Assembly (NCBI GenBank): GCA_026987225.1
Contig: JALSNB010000209.1
Location: forward strand, 1-9,759
Origin: Caldisericaceae bacterium
GTDB lineage: Bacteria; Caldisericota; Caldisericia; Caldisericales; Caldisericaceae
Length of the DNA: 9,759 nt
Direction of reading: 5' to 3'
The notes under the pieces were generated by a model, which did no database searches, was not told the DNA's origin, and saw only the letters and a list, made by a program, of their open reading frames with translations. Position numbers and translations under genes: made by a program. This document shows, one piece after another, positions 1-7,308 of this stretch (positions within the stretch are counted from its first letter, which is position 1; each line of letters begins with the position of its first letter).

Positions 1-1152
1 TACGGCAAAATAGGTCGCTCTGTGCGGGCAACCCGGGCAAAGGACGGGAGGGCGGGAAGGAAGAGGTATGGAAGAGCTGTTTTCCTTTACCTTATCAATA
101 TCTTTTCCGAGCACCTTGAGCATGCTTTCCTTTACAATATCCGGCGTATATTCATATATCCTCGGCAAAGAGCCGTCAAGCTTTCCGAAAACAACATTCC
201 GAAGTTTTTCTTTACCGATAATTGCAAGAAGTTCTTTTTCCATAACAGGCTCTACTTCTTCCACAACGAGTACCTTTTCCGTATCCTTTATAAAATCCTT
301 AACAAGTTTTTCAGGGAACGGATAAGAAAATCCCAACTTCAAAATTTTTACCGGCAAATCGTTCTCGTTTACAACGTCCATCACATAGTTAAAAGCACCG
401 CCGCTTGTTATAATTGCAAGTGCGTTTCCTTTGTCTATTATCCTGTTAAGAGGGCTTTCGTTTGCCATTTTTTCCGCTTTTTCAAGTTTTTCGATAAGTT
501 CTTTGTGCATTCTTCTCGAATTCTGCGGAACCGGAACGTATTTGTTCGGTGCTTTTTCAAAAAATCCCTCTCTTTGTCCTTTCGTCACTCTGCCGGTTTC
601 AACGACACCCCTCATATGAGAAACCCTTGTCGTTGTTCTGAACAAAACCGGAAGATGAAGCTCCTCCGAAATTTCGAATGCCGCTTTCATATAATCCTTT
701 ATCTCCTGAGGATTTGCGGGCTCTATGAGAGGAACTCCGGCAAGGCGTGCATATATTCTGTTATCCTGCTCGTTTTGGGAAGAATACATCGAAGGGTCGT
801 CAGCCGTGAGAATAACCATTCCTGCATTAACACCGAGATAAGCTGTACTCATAAACGAATCCGCAGCAACGTTAAGCCCGACGTGTTTCATAAAGGCAAA
901 AGAACGCAACTTCGAAGCGGCTGCGGCTGCCGCAACCTCAACAGCAACTTTTTCGTTAGTAGAAAACTCAAAGTAAACATTTGCATCTTTCGCTATTTTA
1001 GAAAATACGTTTCCGATTTCGGAAGAAGGAGTTCCGGGATACGTAGCAACAACGGATACGCCGCTTTCAAGCGCTCCTCTCACGGCAGCTTCGTTTCCTA
1101 AAAGGAAAAGCTTTTCGCCTTCTTCCGCATTTAAAATTCTCTTTACATTCAT
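1..1152 (-). CDS. iorA: Indolepyruvate:ferredoxin oxidoreductase, alpha subunit (3' part off the window)
   Basis: IorA is the thiamine-diphosphate subunit of the cytoplasmic enzyme that oxidatively decarboxylates arylpyruvates, made by transamination of aromatic amino acids, to aryl-acetyl-CoA and reduces ferredoxin. Reading leftwards, 384 codons are open without a stop to the window edge; the family is usually about 600 residues, so the C-terminal third is missing, including most of the TPP-binding and ferredoxin-like domains. Visible marks are GNEAAVRGALESGV (19-32), YPGTPSSEIG (38-47) and the STNEKVAVEVA segment, all typical of the pyrimidine-binding domain, and the LCPGCPHR motif (371-378; Cys372, Cys375) that opens the next catalytic domain. 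The ATG at 1152 follows an AGGAGG 4 nt upstream. The gene starts 11 nt after the comM stop and is third in the bpsA-comM-iorA unit. An iorB gene would be expected to the left. Related 2-oxoacid oxidoreductases are less likely because of the CPGCPHR motif. Confidence 0.92.
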   Translation of the reverse strand, partial: MNVKRILNAEEGEKLFLLGNEAAVRGALESGVSVVATYPGTPSSEIGNVFSKIAKDANVYFEFSTNEKVAVEVAAAAAASKLRSFAFMKHVGLNVAADSFMSTAYLGVNAGMVILTADDPSMYSSQNEQDNRIYARLAGVPLIEPANPQEIKDYMKAAFEISEELHLPVLFRTTTRVSHMRGVVETGRVTKGQREGFFEKAPNKYVPVPQNSRRMHKELIEKLEKAEKMANESPLNRIIDKGNALAIITSGGAFNYVMDVVNENDLPVKILKLGFSYPFPEKLVKDFIKDTEKVLVVEEVEPVMEKELLAIIGKEKLRNVVFGKLDGSLPRIYEYTPDIVKESMLKVLGKDIDKVKENSSSIPLPSRPPVLCPGCPHRATYFAV

Positions 1153-1163
1153 AGCGCCTCCTG

Positions 1164-2684
1164 TTATATTATCGATAGATCAATTCTGTACTGCATCGCT
1201 TCTGCAATATGCGGAAGCTTCACCTCTTTACTTAAGTCAAGATCCGCAATGGTGCGTGCAACACGTAAAATTCTATCAAAACCCCTGCCCGTAAGCCCCA
1301 ATCGCTCGGAAGCATTAACCATAAAACTCCGCTCCTCACTTCCGAGAGGTATAAACTCTTTCATCAATTTCGGTGTAAGCTGCGCGTTTGAAAAAATACC
1401 CGTCCCTTTATACCGTTCATTCTGCATTTTTCTTGCATTTACCACCCTCTTTCTTATCTCTTTCGAAGTTTCGCCTCCCGTTTGCCCGGCCATTTCCTCA
1501 GGAAGCAAACGCGGCAGTTCGATTTGAATGTCAAACCTATCCCAAAGAGGCCCTGAGATTTTGTTTCTGTATCTCTTAATGTCATAAACCGAACAACTGC
1601 ATTGATGAACGGGATCGCCATACCAACCGCAAGGGCAAGGATTCATTGCGGCAATTAACATAAACCTTGACGGGTAAGTGATTGTCTCCTTTGCACGTGA
1701 AATCGTAACAAAACCGTCTTCAAGGGGTTGCCTTAACACCTCAAGTACGTCTCTCCTGAATTCGGGTAGTTCGTCAAGAAACAGCACGCCGTTATGCGCA
1801 AGGCTTATTTCGCCAGGTTTGGGAATTCTCCCTCCGCCGATTATGGAAACGGACGACGAAGTATGGTGGGGCGAGCGAAACGGCCTTTCCGTAATAATAC
1901 CGTCCCTCAATAGTCCCGCAACGCTGTAAATCTGTGTTACCTGAATGGCTTCCTCTTCGCTGAGCGGGGGTAAAATCGTAGGCAACCTTCTTGCAAGAAG
2001 AGTTTTTCCGCACCCTGGGCTTCCCATCATAACTACGTTATGCCCGCCGGCCGCTGCAATTTCCAAAGCCCTTTTTGCCTGAAACTGCCCTTTGACATCC
2101 GAAAAATCAAATTCGAACTCACCGCCTTCCTTTAATTTGTCGGATATTGTCTGATGAGACGGCGCAATGGATCTGTCCCCGTTGAGAAACTCTACAACTT
2201 CGTTCAGGTGCTTTACCGGATAAGCATCTATTCCGCTTATCACTTCCACTTCGTCTTTATTATCGAAAGGAAGGACAAAATGTGCTTTCTTTTCGGAAAG
2301 CCCTATGGCCATGGGAAGAGCGCCGGATATTTTTCTTATTCCGCCGTCCAAAGAAAGTTCGCCCGCAAAATGAAATTTATTCACCGCATCCGGGGAATGA
2401 ATTACTTCGGTTGCCGTAAGAATACCGATAGCAATGGGCAAATCGTATACCGAACCGGCTTTTCTCACTTCCGCGGGTGCAAGGTTTACGGTGATGCGGT
2501 GCAACGGAAATTCAAAACCTGCATTTTTAATTGCCGAACGCACTCTTTCGCGCGATTCCTGAACCGCCTCGTCCGGCAATCCTACTATATTAAACGAAGG
2601 AAGCCCTCTTGAAATATCTATCTCTACGATAACATCTATTTCTTCGAGCCCTTTCAGGGAAACGCTTTTTACTTTGGAAAGCAT
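1164..2684 (-). CDS. comM: YifB/ComM family Mg-chelatase-like AAA+ ATPase
   Basis: This is a 506-residue protein, the normal full length for YifB/ComM. Family knowledge: a hexameric AAA+ helicase that drives branch migration during integration of DNA in natural transformation, although many non-competent bacteria also carry it. Domains: an N-terminal ChlI-like/Lon-S5-fold region (about 1-170, with VGLPDEAVQESRERVRSA at 34-51 and NLAPAEVRKAGS at 67-78); the AAA+ core with Walker A GSPGCGKT (221-228) and Walker B LFLDE (301-305); a cysteine cluster CPCG (350-353) with Cys362 and Cys364, probably metal-binding; GPLWDRFD (378-385); and a C-terminal Mg-chelatase helical domain (about 405-500). The ATG fits the family start (MLSKV). 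No Shine-Dalgarno is visible: the ATG comes 3 nt after the bpsA stop and the preceding bases are pyrimidine-rich, so translation is probably coupled to bpsA. iorA follows 11 nt downstream. Confidence 0.95.
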   Translation of the reverse strand: MLSKVKSVSLKGLEEIDVIVEIDISRGLPSFNIVGLPDEAVQESRERVRSAIKNAGFEFPLHRITVNLAPAEVRKAGSVYDLPIAIGILTATEVIHSPDAVNKFHFAGELSLDGGIRKISGALPMAIGLSEKKAHFVLPFDNKDEVEVISGIDAYPVKHLNEVVEFLNGDRSIAPSHQTISDKLKEGGEFEFDFSDVKGQFQAKRALEIAAAGGHNVVMMGSPGCGKTLLARRLPTILPPLSEEEAIQVTQIYSVAGLLRDGIITERPFRSPHHTSSSVSIIGGGRIPKPGEISLAHNGVLFLDELPEFRRDVLEVLRQPLEDGFVTISRAKETITYPSRFMLIAAMNPCPCGWYGDPVHQCSCSVYDIKRYRNKISGPLWDRFDIQIELPRLLPEEMAGQTGGETSKEIRKRVVNARKMQNERYKGTGIFSNAQLTPKLMKEFIPLGSEERSFMVNASERLGLTGRGFDRILRVARTIADLDLSKEVKLPHIAEAMQYRIDLSII

Positions 2685-2687
2685 TTT

Positions 2688-3716
2688 TTAAGGAAGCGCG
2701 ACGTACGTATCTTCATCGTAATAAAGTTCTCTGTCCCATTTTACCTTTTCTTTTATTAACGGATTAGGCTTGTCCACGAGTTCCACCCTGAAGAACGTCG
2801 AGCGATACCATGCATAGTCGGGTGCTTTCGGAGGGAACGGGGCTTCTTTTACCACCCTGAAACCTTCAGTTATAATTCTTTCACCCGTAAGCAAGTAGCG
2901 ATTAAAATCTCTCAATATGTCAGTAATTACAAGATTCATGGAAAGCAAATCTTTTTCCACACCGATCCATTTTTTAAGTGAAGATTCGTAATGACTCACT
3001 CCGAAATACCCTGAGGCGCCTTCGCCTTTCAACGCTTCCACGCATCTGGATATGAAAAGCCTCATTCCCGGAACGGTTTCGACCGGATCCGTAGAGAAAA
3101 CGTCAAATTTACCGGCAAACTCTTCGGGAAGGGGATCCATCGCATTATACAACGTCGCATGGACATTCAATTTGTATTTTTCGGCAACACTGTTTATATA
3201 ATCAACAATTCGTTTGTCCACTTCTATTACCTGAATCTCCTTCGGCAATCCGGTAAGCATCATTGCTATACTGGTAAGATCGTCGTCACCGAGAAAAAGA
3301 ATCCTCTTATTTTCAAGATCGCCTCTCATATAGACAAATTCCGCACGCCTTACGGAATTTTCCGGAGGAACAACGCCCTGATCGAATTCAGCAGTTTCTT
3401 TGGGCCTATCCCTAAAAATTTCCTTGAAACGTTTTAGTGCATCCTTAAATTCGTCTCCTATAACAATGCCCGTGCCGTCGCATTCTTTGCAAAGAAAATC
3501 GATCTCAGGCCTTATCCCGTTATCTTTAGCAAACTTTTTACCCGCATCGGATAGTGAAATTTTATCACCCGATTGAATGATAAAACCATTTTTCTTAAAT
3601 TCGTCCAGCACCTCTATAACTCTTTTTATATCTCCGTCCTGATGGTTGATTAACTCCCAGAGAGATTTATCGGATTTGAGAAGAGTTCTTAAAAGTTGTT
3701 CGGTAGTTCTGTCCAT
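2688..3716 (-). CDS. bpsA: N4-bis(aminopropyl)spermidine synthase (branched-chain polyamine synthase, DUF43)
   Basis: BpsA transfers aminopropyl groups from decarboxylated S-adenosylmethionine to spermidine, giving branched quaternary polyamines that stabilise nucleic acids in thermophiles. The 342-residue length fits the family. Residues 1-70 look like a winged-helix domain (EQLLRTLLKSDKSLWELI, then a short beta wing near 45-55). C76 and C79 form a lone CxxC pair. The Rossmann-type catalytic domain starts near 125, with the family GDDD motif at 143-146 (LFLGDDDLTS), an acidic EVDKR at 165-169 that would bind the nucleoside, and FSTDPVETVPGMR (207-219). The conserved tail PNPLIKEKVKWDREL lies at 318-331. 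The ATG at 3716 follows AGGAGGG. It is the first gene of the leftward unit, divergent from acpS. The GDDD motif together with the DPVETVPG segment favours BpsA over a linear spermidine synthase. Function is assigned from family resemblance. Confidence 0.88.
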   Translation of the reverse strand: MDRTTEQLLRTLLKSDKSLWELINHQDGDIKRVIEVLDEFKKNGFIIQSGDKISLSDAGKKFAKDNGIRPEIDFLCKECDGTGIVIGDEFKDALKRFKEIFRDRPKETAEFDQGVVPPENSVRRAEFVYMRGDLENKRILFLGDDDLTSIAMMLTGLPKEIQVIEVDKRIVDYINSVAEKYKLNVHATLYNAMDPLPEEFAGKFDVFSTDPVETVPGMRLFISRCVEALKGEGASGYFGVSHYESSLKKWIGVEKDLLSMNLVITDILRDFNRYLLTGERIITEGFRVVKEAPFPPKAPDYAWYRSTFFRVELVDKPNPLIKEKVKWDRELYYDEDTYVALP

Positions 3717-3730
3717 ATGCCCTCCTATTA

Positions 3731-3759
3731 ATATTAGTTATTGTCGGTTTCATTTTACA
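3731..3759 (-). promoter_or_regulatory. Possible promoter of the bpsA-comM-iorA unit
   Basis: On the minus strand, TGTAAA (3759-3754) and TAATAT (3736-3731) are separated by 17 nt and precede the AGGAGGG and ATG of bpsA. The hexamers match consensus only partly, and the A+T-rich setting makes chance matches easy. A promoter is needed somewhere in this 89-nt divergent gap, and this is the best candidate I see. Confidence 0.35.
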
Positions 3760-3771
3760 CTAAAACGGCAT

Positions 3772-3799
3772 TTTACAAAAATTTGCTTAATAGTATAAT
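3772..3799 (+). promoter_or_regulatory. Promoter of the acpS-nnr-TPR unit, predicted leaderless
   Basis: TTTACA (3772-3777) and a perfect TATAAT (3794-3799) are separated by 16 nt. The acpS ATG begins at 3806, only 6 nt after the -10 box, so transcription would start at or within a base or two of the A of the ATG. The bases between are GAAGAT and contain no Shine-Dalgarno. The mRNA is therefore predicted to be leaderless. Confidence 0.72.
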
Positions 3800-3805
3800 G
3801 AAGAT

Positions 3806-4141
3806 ATGATAAAAGGAGTTGGGGTTGACATAGTAAAAATAAGCAGGATAAAATATATGGTAAACAGATACGGAGAAAGGTTTCTTAAGAGAATTTATTC
3901 CGACAGGGAACTTGCATACGCGAAGAGATACAAAATGCCATTCGAGCGCCTTGCCGGTAAATTTGCAGCAAAAGAAGCAATAATAAAGGCAAAGGGAAGT
4001 TCAACTCCTTTCAATAAAATTGAAATTCTCAATAAAAAAAACGGAATGCCTTACACTAATATCAAGAATATAAAAGTATCGATATCCCATGAGAGCGAAT
4101 TTGCAATCGCTTTCGCAATTTACGAGGAGGAAGGAAAATGA
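3806..4141 (+). CDS. acpS: Holo-[acyl-carrier-protein] synthase
   Basis: AcpS moves the 4'-phosphopantetheine group from CoA to a serine of apo-ACP, activating it for fatty-acid synthesis in the cytoplasm. The 111 residues are slightly shorter than the usual ~120. The family marks are complete: GVGVDIVKISRI (4-15, with Mg-binding Asp8), ERLAGKFAAKEAIIKA (47-62, with catalytic Glu57) and SISHESEFAIAFA (92-104, with His95). The start is fixed by the N-terminus, since MIKGVGVDIV is the normal AcpS opening and Asp8 must be kept. The AAAGGAG just inside the gene (3813-3818) has no suitable in-frame start behind it. The last four bases (ATGA) overlap the start of nnr. The acpS-yjeF pairing is common in bacteria. 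Confidence 0.96.
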   Translation: MIKGVGVDIVKISRIKYMVNRYGERFLKRIYSDRELAYAKRYKMPFERLAGKFAAKEAIIKAKGSSTPFNKIEILNKKNGMPYTNIKNIKVSISHESEFAIAFAIYEEEGK

Positions 4142-5718
4142 AAATCGCTTCTGTAAAAGAGATCAGAATGCTGGATAAAAGAGCCGAGGAAGATTTCAGG
4201 CTCTCATCCGAGATTCTCATGGAAAATGCGGGAAATGCAGCATTCTATGCGATTGAAAAGGAACTCGGGAGCGTGGAGAACAAACGCTTTGTTCTGTTTG
4301 CAGGGACGGGAAACAACGGAGGGGACGGATTTGTTGTTGCAAGAAAACTTGCATCGTCCGGTGCAATTGTTTCGGTGTTCCTCATAGGAGAAGAAGAAAA
4401 ACTGAAGGGAATTGCGCTGAAAAATTACAAAAGACTGTACGGATTCCCTGTGGAACGTTATAATATCAAATTTTTTGACAGAATTACGGAAATGAACATA
4501 CTGAGATGCGATGCAATCATAGACGCGATATTCGGCATAGGCATATCAAGAGAAATAAAAGGGATATACAAAGAGATTATTCAAGGAATAAACATAAGCA
4601 AAAAGCCGGTTTTCAGTATCGATACGCCATCCGGAATTAACGGGGATAGCGGAGAAGTCATGGGAATTGCAATAAAAGCCGACTATACAATCACTTTCGG
4701 GCTTCCCAAAAGGGGATTGTTCATATACCCCGGCGCGGATTACGTCGGAAAGCTTTACGTTTCTCACATATCTTACCCTCCGTCCCTGTATAACAGCGAA
4801 GATATAAAAGTGCAAATAAACATACCGATAGAGCTTCCCACAAGGGAAAACGATACGCATAAAGGAAGCTTCGGAAAAGCACTTTTTATATCCGGAGGCA
4901 AAAATTACCTCGGAGCACCTTATTTTTCCTCTCTTGCATTCCTTAAATCCGGAGGAGGATTATCTTACCTTGCAACTCCGAAAAGTATAGCACCGTTTAT
5001 TGCCTCAAAAGCAAACGAAGTCGTTGTGCTTCCCGAAGCGGAAACCGAGGAAGGCACGCTATCAGCAAAAAATACGAATGAACTTTTGGAATTTGCTGAA
5101 AAGGTGGATATCGTATCGATAGGTTCAGGTACAACAACAAACCGGGAAACGGAAAAGCTCATGCTGAAACTTATAGAAAACATAGAAAAACCGATAATAA
5201 TAGACGGTGACGGAATCAGCGCACTGTCAAAGAATATCGGCATTTTGGCAAAAAGAAAAACCGAAACCATTATCACACCGCATTTGGGAGAATTCAGTAA
5301 ACTTACCGGAAAAACAATAGAAGAGATTAGGCAAAACAAAATCGCTCTCGTTCAGGAGTTTACCGAAAAACACAATGTTATGCTCGTTCTAAAAGGCGCA
5401 TTTACCCTTATAGGCTTTCCGGACGGCAGAGTAATGGTAAACACATCCGGAAACCCCGGAATGGCAACAGCCGGAAGCGGAGATGTTTTGACAGGCGTAA
5501 TAGCTGCAATGTTCGGCATAGGGCTTTCAGTTGAAGGGGCAATGCGCACCGGCGTTTTCCTGCACGGCTTGTCGGGAGACATCAAAGCAAAAGAAATGGG
5601 AAATGACGGAATAACGGCGTCCGATATATTAAATACGTTACCAAGGGCAATAACCATGTTTAGAAAAAATTATAAAAACATAAGGAGAAACGCATATGGA
5701 AGAGCATATATTATCTGA
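4138..5718 (+). CDS. nnr: Bifunctional NAD(P)H-hydrate epimerase / ADP-dependent NAD(P)H-hydrate dehydratase
   Basis: This protein repairs hydrated NAD(P)H (NADHX/NADPHX), which forms faster in hot cells. The N-terminal YjeF_N epimerase domain (about 1-215) interconverts the R and S forms: GTGNNGGDGFVVARK lies at 56-70, DAIIDAIFGIG with Asp129 at 125-135, and SIDTPSGINGDSGE at 160-173. The C-terminal YjeF_C dehydratase (about 235-505) has the ribokinase-like fold: GKALFISGG (246-254), IITPHLGEFSKLTG (378-391) and the ATAGSGDVLTG nucleotide/catalytic loop (443-453, with Asp449). The 526 residues match the usual fused length. The ATG at 4138 overlaps the acpS stop and sits behind a GAGGAGGAAGG ribosome binding site inside the end of acpS. 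The last 23 nt overlap the start of the TPR gene; the residues beyond about 505 are probably not part of the fold. Confidence 0.95.
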   Translation: MKIASVKEIRMLDKRAEEDFRLSSEILMENAGNAAFYAIEKELGSVENKRFVLFAGTGNNGGDGFVVARKLASSGAIVSVFLIGEEEKLKGIALKNYKRLYGFPVERYNIKFFDRITEMNILRCDAIIDAIFGIGISREIKGIYKEIIQGINISKKPVFSIDTPSGINGDSGEVMGIAIKADYTITFGLPKRGLFIYPGADYVGKLYVSHISYPPSLYNSEDIKVQINIPIELPTRENDTHKGSFGKALFISGGKNYLGAPYFSSLAFLKSGGGLSYLATPKSIAPFIASKANEVVVLPEAETEEGTLSAKNTNELLEFAEKVDIVSIGSGTTTNRETEKLMLKLIENIEKPIIIDGDGISALSKNIGILAKRKTETIITPHLGEFSKLTGKTIEEIRQNKIALVQEFTEKHNVMLVLKGAFTLIGFPDGRVMVNTSGNPGMATAGSGDVLTGVIAAMFGIGLSVEGAMRTGVFLHGLSGDIKAKEMGNDGITASDILNTLPRAITMFRKNYKNIRRNAYGRAYII

Positions 5719-6739
5719 AAAAATAGACTTCTACAAAAACAAAGTGGAAAACAGGCCAGTTGCACTGCTTCCCAACATACTGCTTTTTACCTACCTTTCG
5801 ATCGGTAAAATGTACGAAGATCTATTGAATCAAGCCGAGCAATTTCTTATGAGTAGTATGCTGTCTTCAATCCTTGCGGAGGATTTCAATCTGCTCGGGA
5901 ACATAGCGACAGGAAGAATCGATACGGCAAAAAGGATATTCAAAAATATCGTTTCTCTTGACCCGGAAGATCCGTATGCCCATCTGCTAATGGCAACCGT
6001 TGAACCCGAAAAATTTTTAAACGAGACACGAATATTCTTACAACCGAGCGAAAGGAAAATAATAAATGAATTTTTAGGAGACGAAGGAAAACTCTTCGGA
6101 AAATACGAACTATACAGATTGCCGGATATTATAGGATTAAAGGACAGAATTCCCGAAAGAATAGAAAACGCCCTGAAAGAAGAACCGTTTAACCCGATAC
6201 TGAAAGTTTCATTTGCCGAAGCGATGCTAAAAATCGGAAAAGTGGACGAAGCGGAAAAAGAAATAAGTGAAGTACTGAGAATCTATCCTAACTATTCAAG
6301 GGCACTCTATCTGCACTCAAAAATCGTAGGCGACTACAGAGGTAACGACAAAAAAAGTATGGAATACCTCCAAAAAATATTCAACCTAAACCCTCTTTCG
6401 CAGTATTTAAAAGGTATAGAAGTAATGTTTTTGAACGAAAAAGACGATCCGATGGAAAGCGAATTAAAAGGTATATTCGAAACGGAAAATCCGTTTATTA
6501 CATTCTTCAAAGAACATTTCAAAAAAGAGGAAATTGAAAAAGAAGAGAAAATAGAGAAAAAAGAAGAACAGGCAAAAGAAGAAAAAGAGGCATCCGCTCA
6601 AAAAGCTTTCGTTCCTGAAGAAGAAAAGCAAACACCAGTCGTTCAAAAAGAACCGATCGACAGAGGATTCGAATCATTGGATAAGGGCGATTACCAATCC
6701 GCAATAAAAGAATTTTTAAAAGAGCTGAAAAAGGAATAA
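5696..6739 (+). CDS. Tetratricopeptide-repeat protein of unknown function
   Basis: A 347-residue, probably cytoplasmic protein with no signal peptide or membrane segment. I do not recognise a named family. TPR-like helix pairs are seen near 57-90 (ending IVSLDPEDPYAHLL), 169-202 (AEAMLKIGKVDEAEKEI ... YPNYSRAL), 203-236 (ending IFNLNPLS) and a partial one at 324-345 (GFESLDKGDYQSAIKEFL). Residues 274-300 are a Lys/Glu low-complexity tract that may form a charged helix or flexible linker before the last repeat. The ATG follows AAGGAG (5682-5687) by 8 nt and lies inside the end of nnr, so the gene is third in the acpS unit. TPR proteins usually act as scaffolds; the partner cannot be read from context. 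Its last 24 nt overlap the convergent YdjM-like gene. Confidence 0.82.
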   Translation: MEEHILSEKIDFYKNKVENRPVALLPNILLFTYLSIGKMYEDLLNQAEQFLMSSMLSSILAEDFNLLGNIATGRIDTAKRIFKNIVSLDPEDPYAHLLMATVEPEKFLNETRIFLQPSERKIINEFLGDEGKLFGKYELYRLPDIIGLKDRIPERIENALKEEPFNPILKVSFAEAMLKIGKVDEAEKEISEVLRIYPNYSRALYLHSKIVGDYRGNDKKSMEYLQKIFNLNPLSQYLKGIEVMFLNEKDDPMESELKGIFETENPFITFFKEHFKKEEIEKEEKIEKKEEQAKEEKEASAQKAFVPEEEKQTPVVQKEPIDRGFESLDKGDYQSAIKEFLKELKKE

Positions 6740-7162
6740 GAAAAACAATCCGTAAAACAAAACGGAAAGCACGTAATCTTGAGTCGAACCTGTTTTTACG
6801 GTATAAGGAAATTTGATTTTCTTTCCGTAAAACGGAGAAAAAAGCGGAATACCGCTCGGGTTAAACATATCCAAAAAGAGATGTGAAATATAGCCGGAAA
6901 CAAACGGCAAAATCAGCATATTTCCAAAAAGTGCAAAATAGATAACCGCAATAAGCAAAGGCACCGTCAAAGAGTGCATTATCCCTCGATGTTTCAAATA
7001 CCTATTTTTACCGCTTGCAAAAGTAATTTTCGTGGCAATCGATCCGGAATAAACATCAATATCAGGAAGTACGCTTCCGACACCGGAAAGCAAAATAGCT
7101 TCCTTACTTTTGAACAGTTCTCCGCTTAAAAGCCCGAACGCAAGATGAGTTAACCCTATCAT
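6716..7162 (-). CDS. YdjM/LexA-binding-like inner-membrane metal-dependent hydrolase (DUF457)
   Basis: A 148-residue membrane protein of the YdjM family, whose biochemical role is largely unproven. Likely metal ligands, all conserved in the family: His6 (MIGLTHL), LPDIDV with Asp34 and Asp36 (32-37), HRGIMHS (58-64) and GYISHLFLDMFNPSGIPLFSP (90-110, with His94 and Asp98). Hydrophobic segments lie at about 66-90 and 129-148, and a weaker one at 7-30. The family is often ~150-200 residues, so this is a short, complete member. The start is set by MIGLTHL, the standard opening. No Shine-Dalgarno precedes it, and a TATAAT lies 6 nt upstream of the ATG, so the transcript is probably leaderless. 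The 3' end overlaps the TPR gene by 24 nt on the opposite strand. Confidence 0.87.
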   Translation of the reverse strand: MIGLTHLAFGLLSGELFKSKEAILLSGVGSVLPDIDVYSGSIATKITFASGKNRYLKHRGIMHSLTVPLLIAVIYFALFGNMLILPFVSGYISHLFLDMFNPSGIPLFSPFYGKKIKFPYTVKTGSTQDYVLSVLFYGLFFLFLFQLF

Positions 7163-7168
7163 ACAACT

Positions 7169-7196
7169 ATTATATACAAACCTGATAAAATCTCAA
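7169..7196 (-). promoter_or_regulatory. Promoter of the YdjM-like gene, predicted leaderless
   Basis: On the minus strand TTGAGA (7196-7191) and TATAAT (7174-7169) are separated by 16 nt. Only AGTTGT separates the -10 box from the ATG at 7162, so the transcript should begin at or next to the start codon. This is the same geometry as at acpS. Confidence 0.72.
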
Positions 7197-7242
7197 TTAT
7201 TTCTAATTTTATACTTTTTTTGGAAAATTGTATTTATAGGTA

Positions 7243-7270
7243 TTGACAAGAAAATGGAAATTATTATAAT
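7243..7270 (+). promoter_or_regulatory. Consensus sigma70-type promoter of the SPW-repeat gene
   Basis: TTGACA (7243-7248) and TATAAT (7265-7270) both match consensus exactly, with a 16-nt spacer. Predicted transcription start is near 7277, giving a leader of about 32 nt that contains AAAGGAGG (7293-7300), 8 nt before the ATG. This is the strongest expression signal in the window and suggests an abundant product. Confidence 0.85.
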
Positions 7271-7308
7271 AGGAGTTGTAAATAAGAATTTGAAAGGAGG
7301 CGAGTAGT

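Noticed and set aside
22..1101. Long plus-strand open frame (359 codons)
   Set aside because: It lies antisense to iorA, whose minus-strand translation carries clear family motifs. The plus frame gives a Cys/Arg/Phe-rich sequence with no recognisable domain.
2154..2612. Plus-strand open frame of 152 codons
   Set aside because: Shadow of comM; no motif, no ribosome binding site, and the composition is unlike the real genes.
4965..5657. Minus-strand open frames inside nnr
   Set aside because: Ser/Pro/Phe-rich shadows of the dehydratase domain, with no start signals.
6749..6766. TCCGT...ACGGA stem as a terminator for the TPR operon
   Set aside because: Only 5 bp, with no T-tract, and it lies inside the YdjM-like coding sequence; a related CCGTAAAACGG at 6825-6835 is also in the gene.
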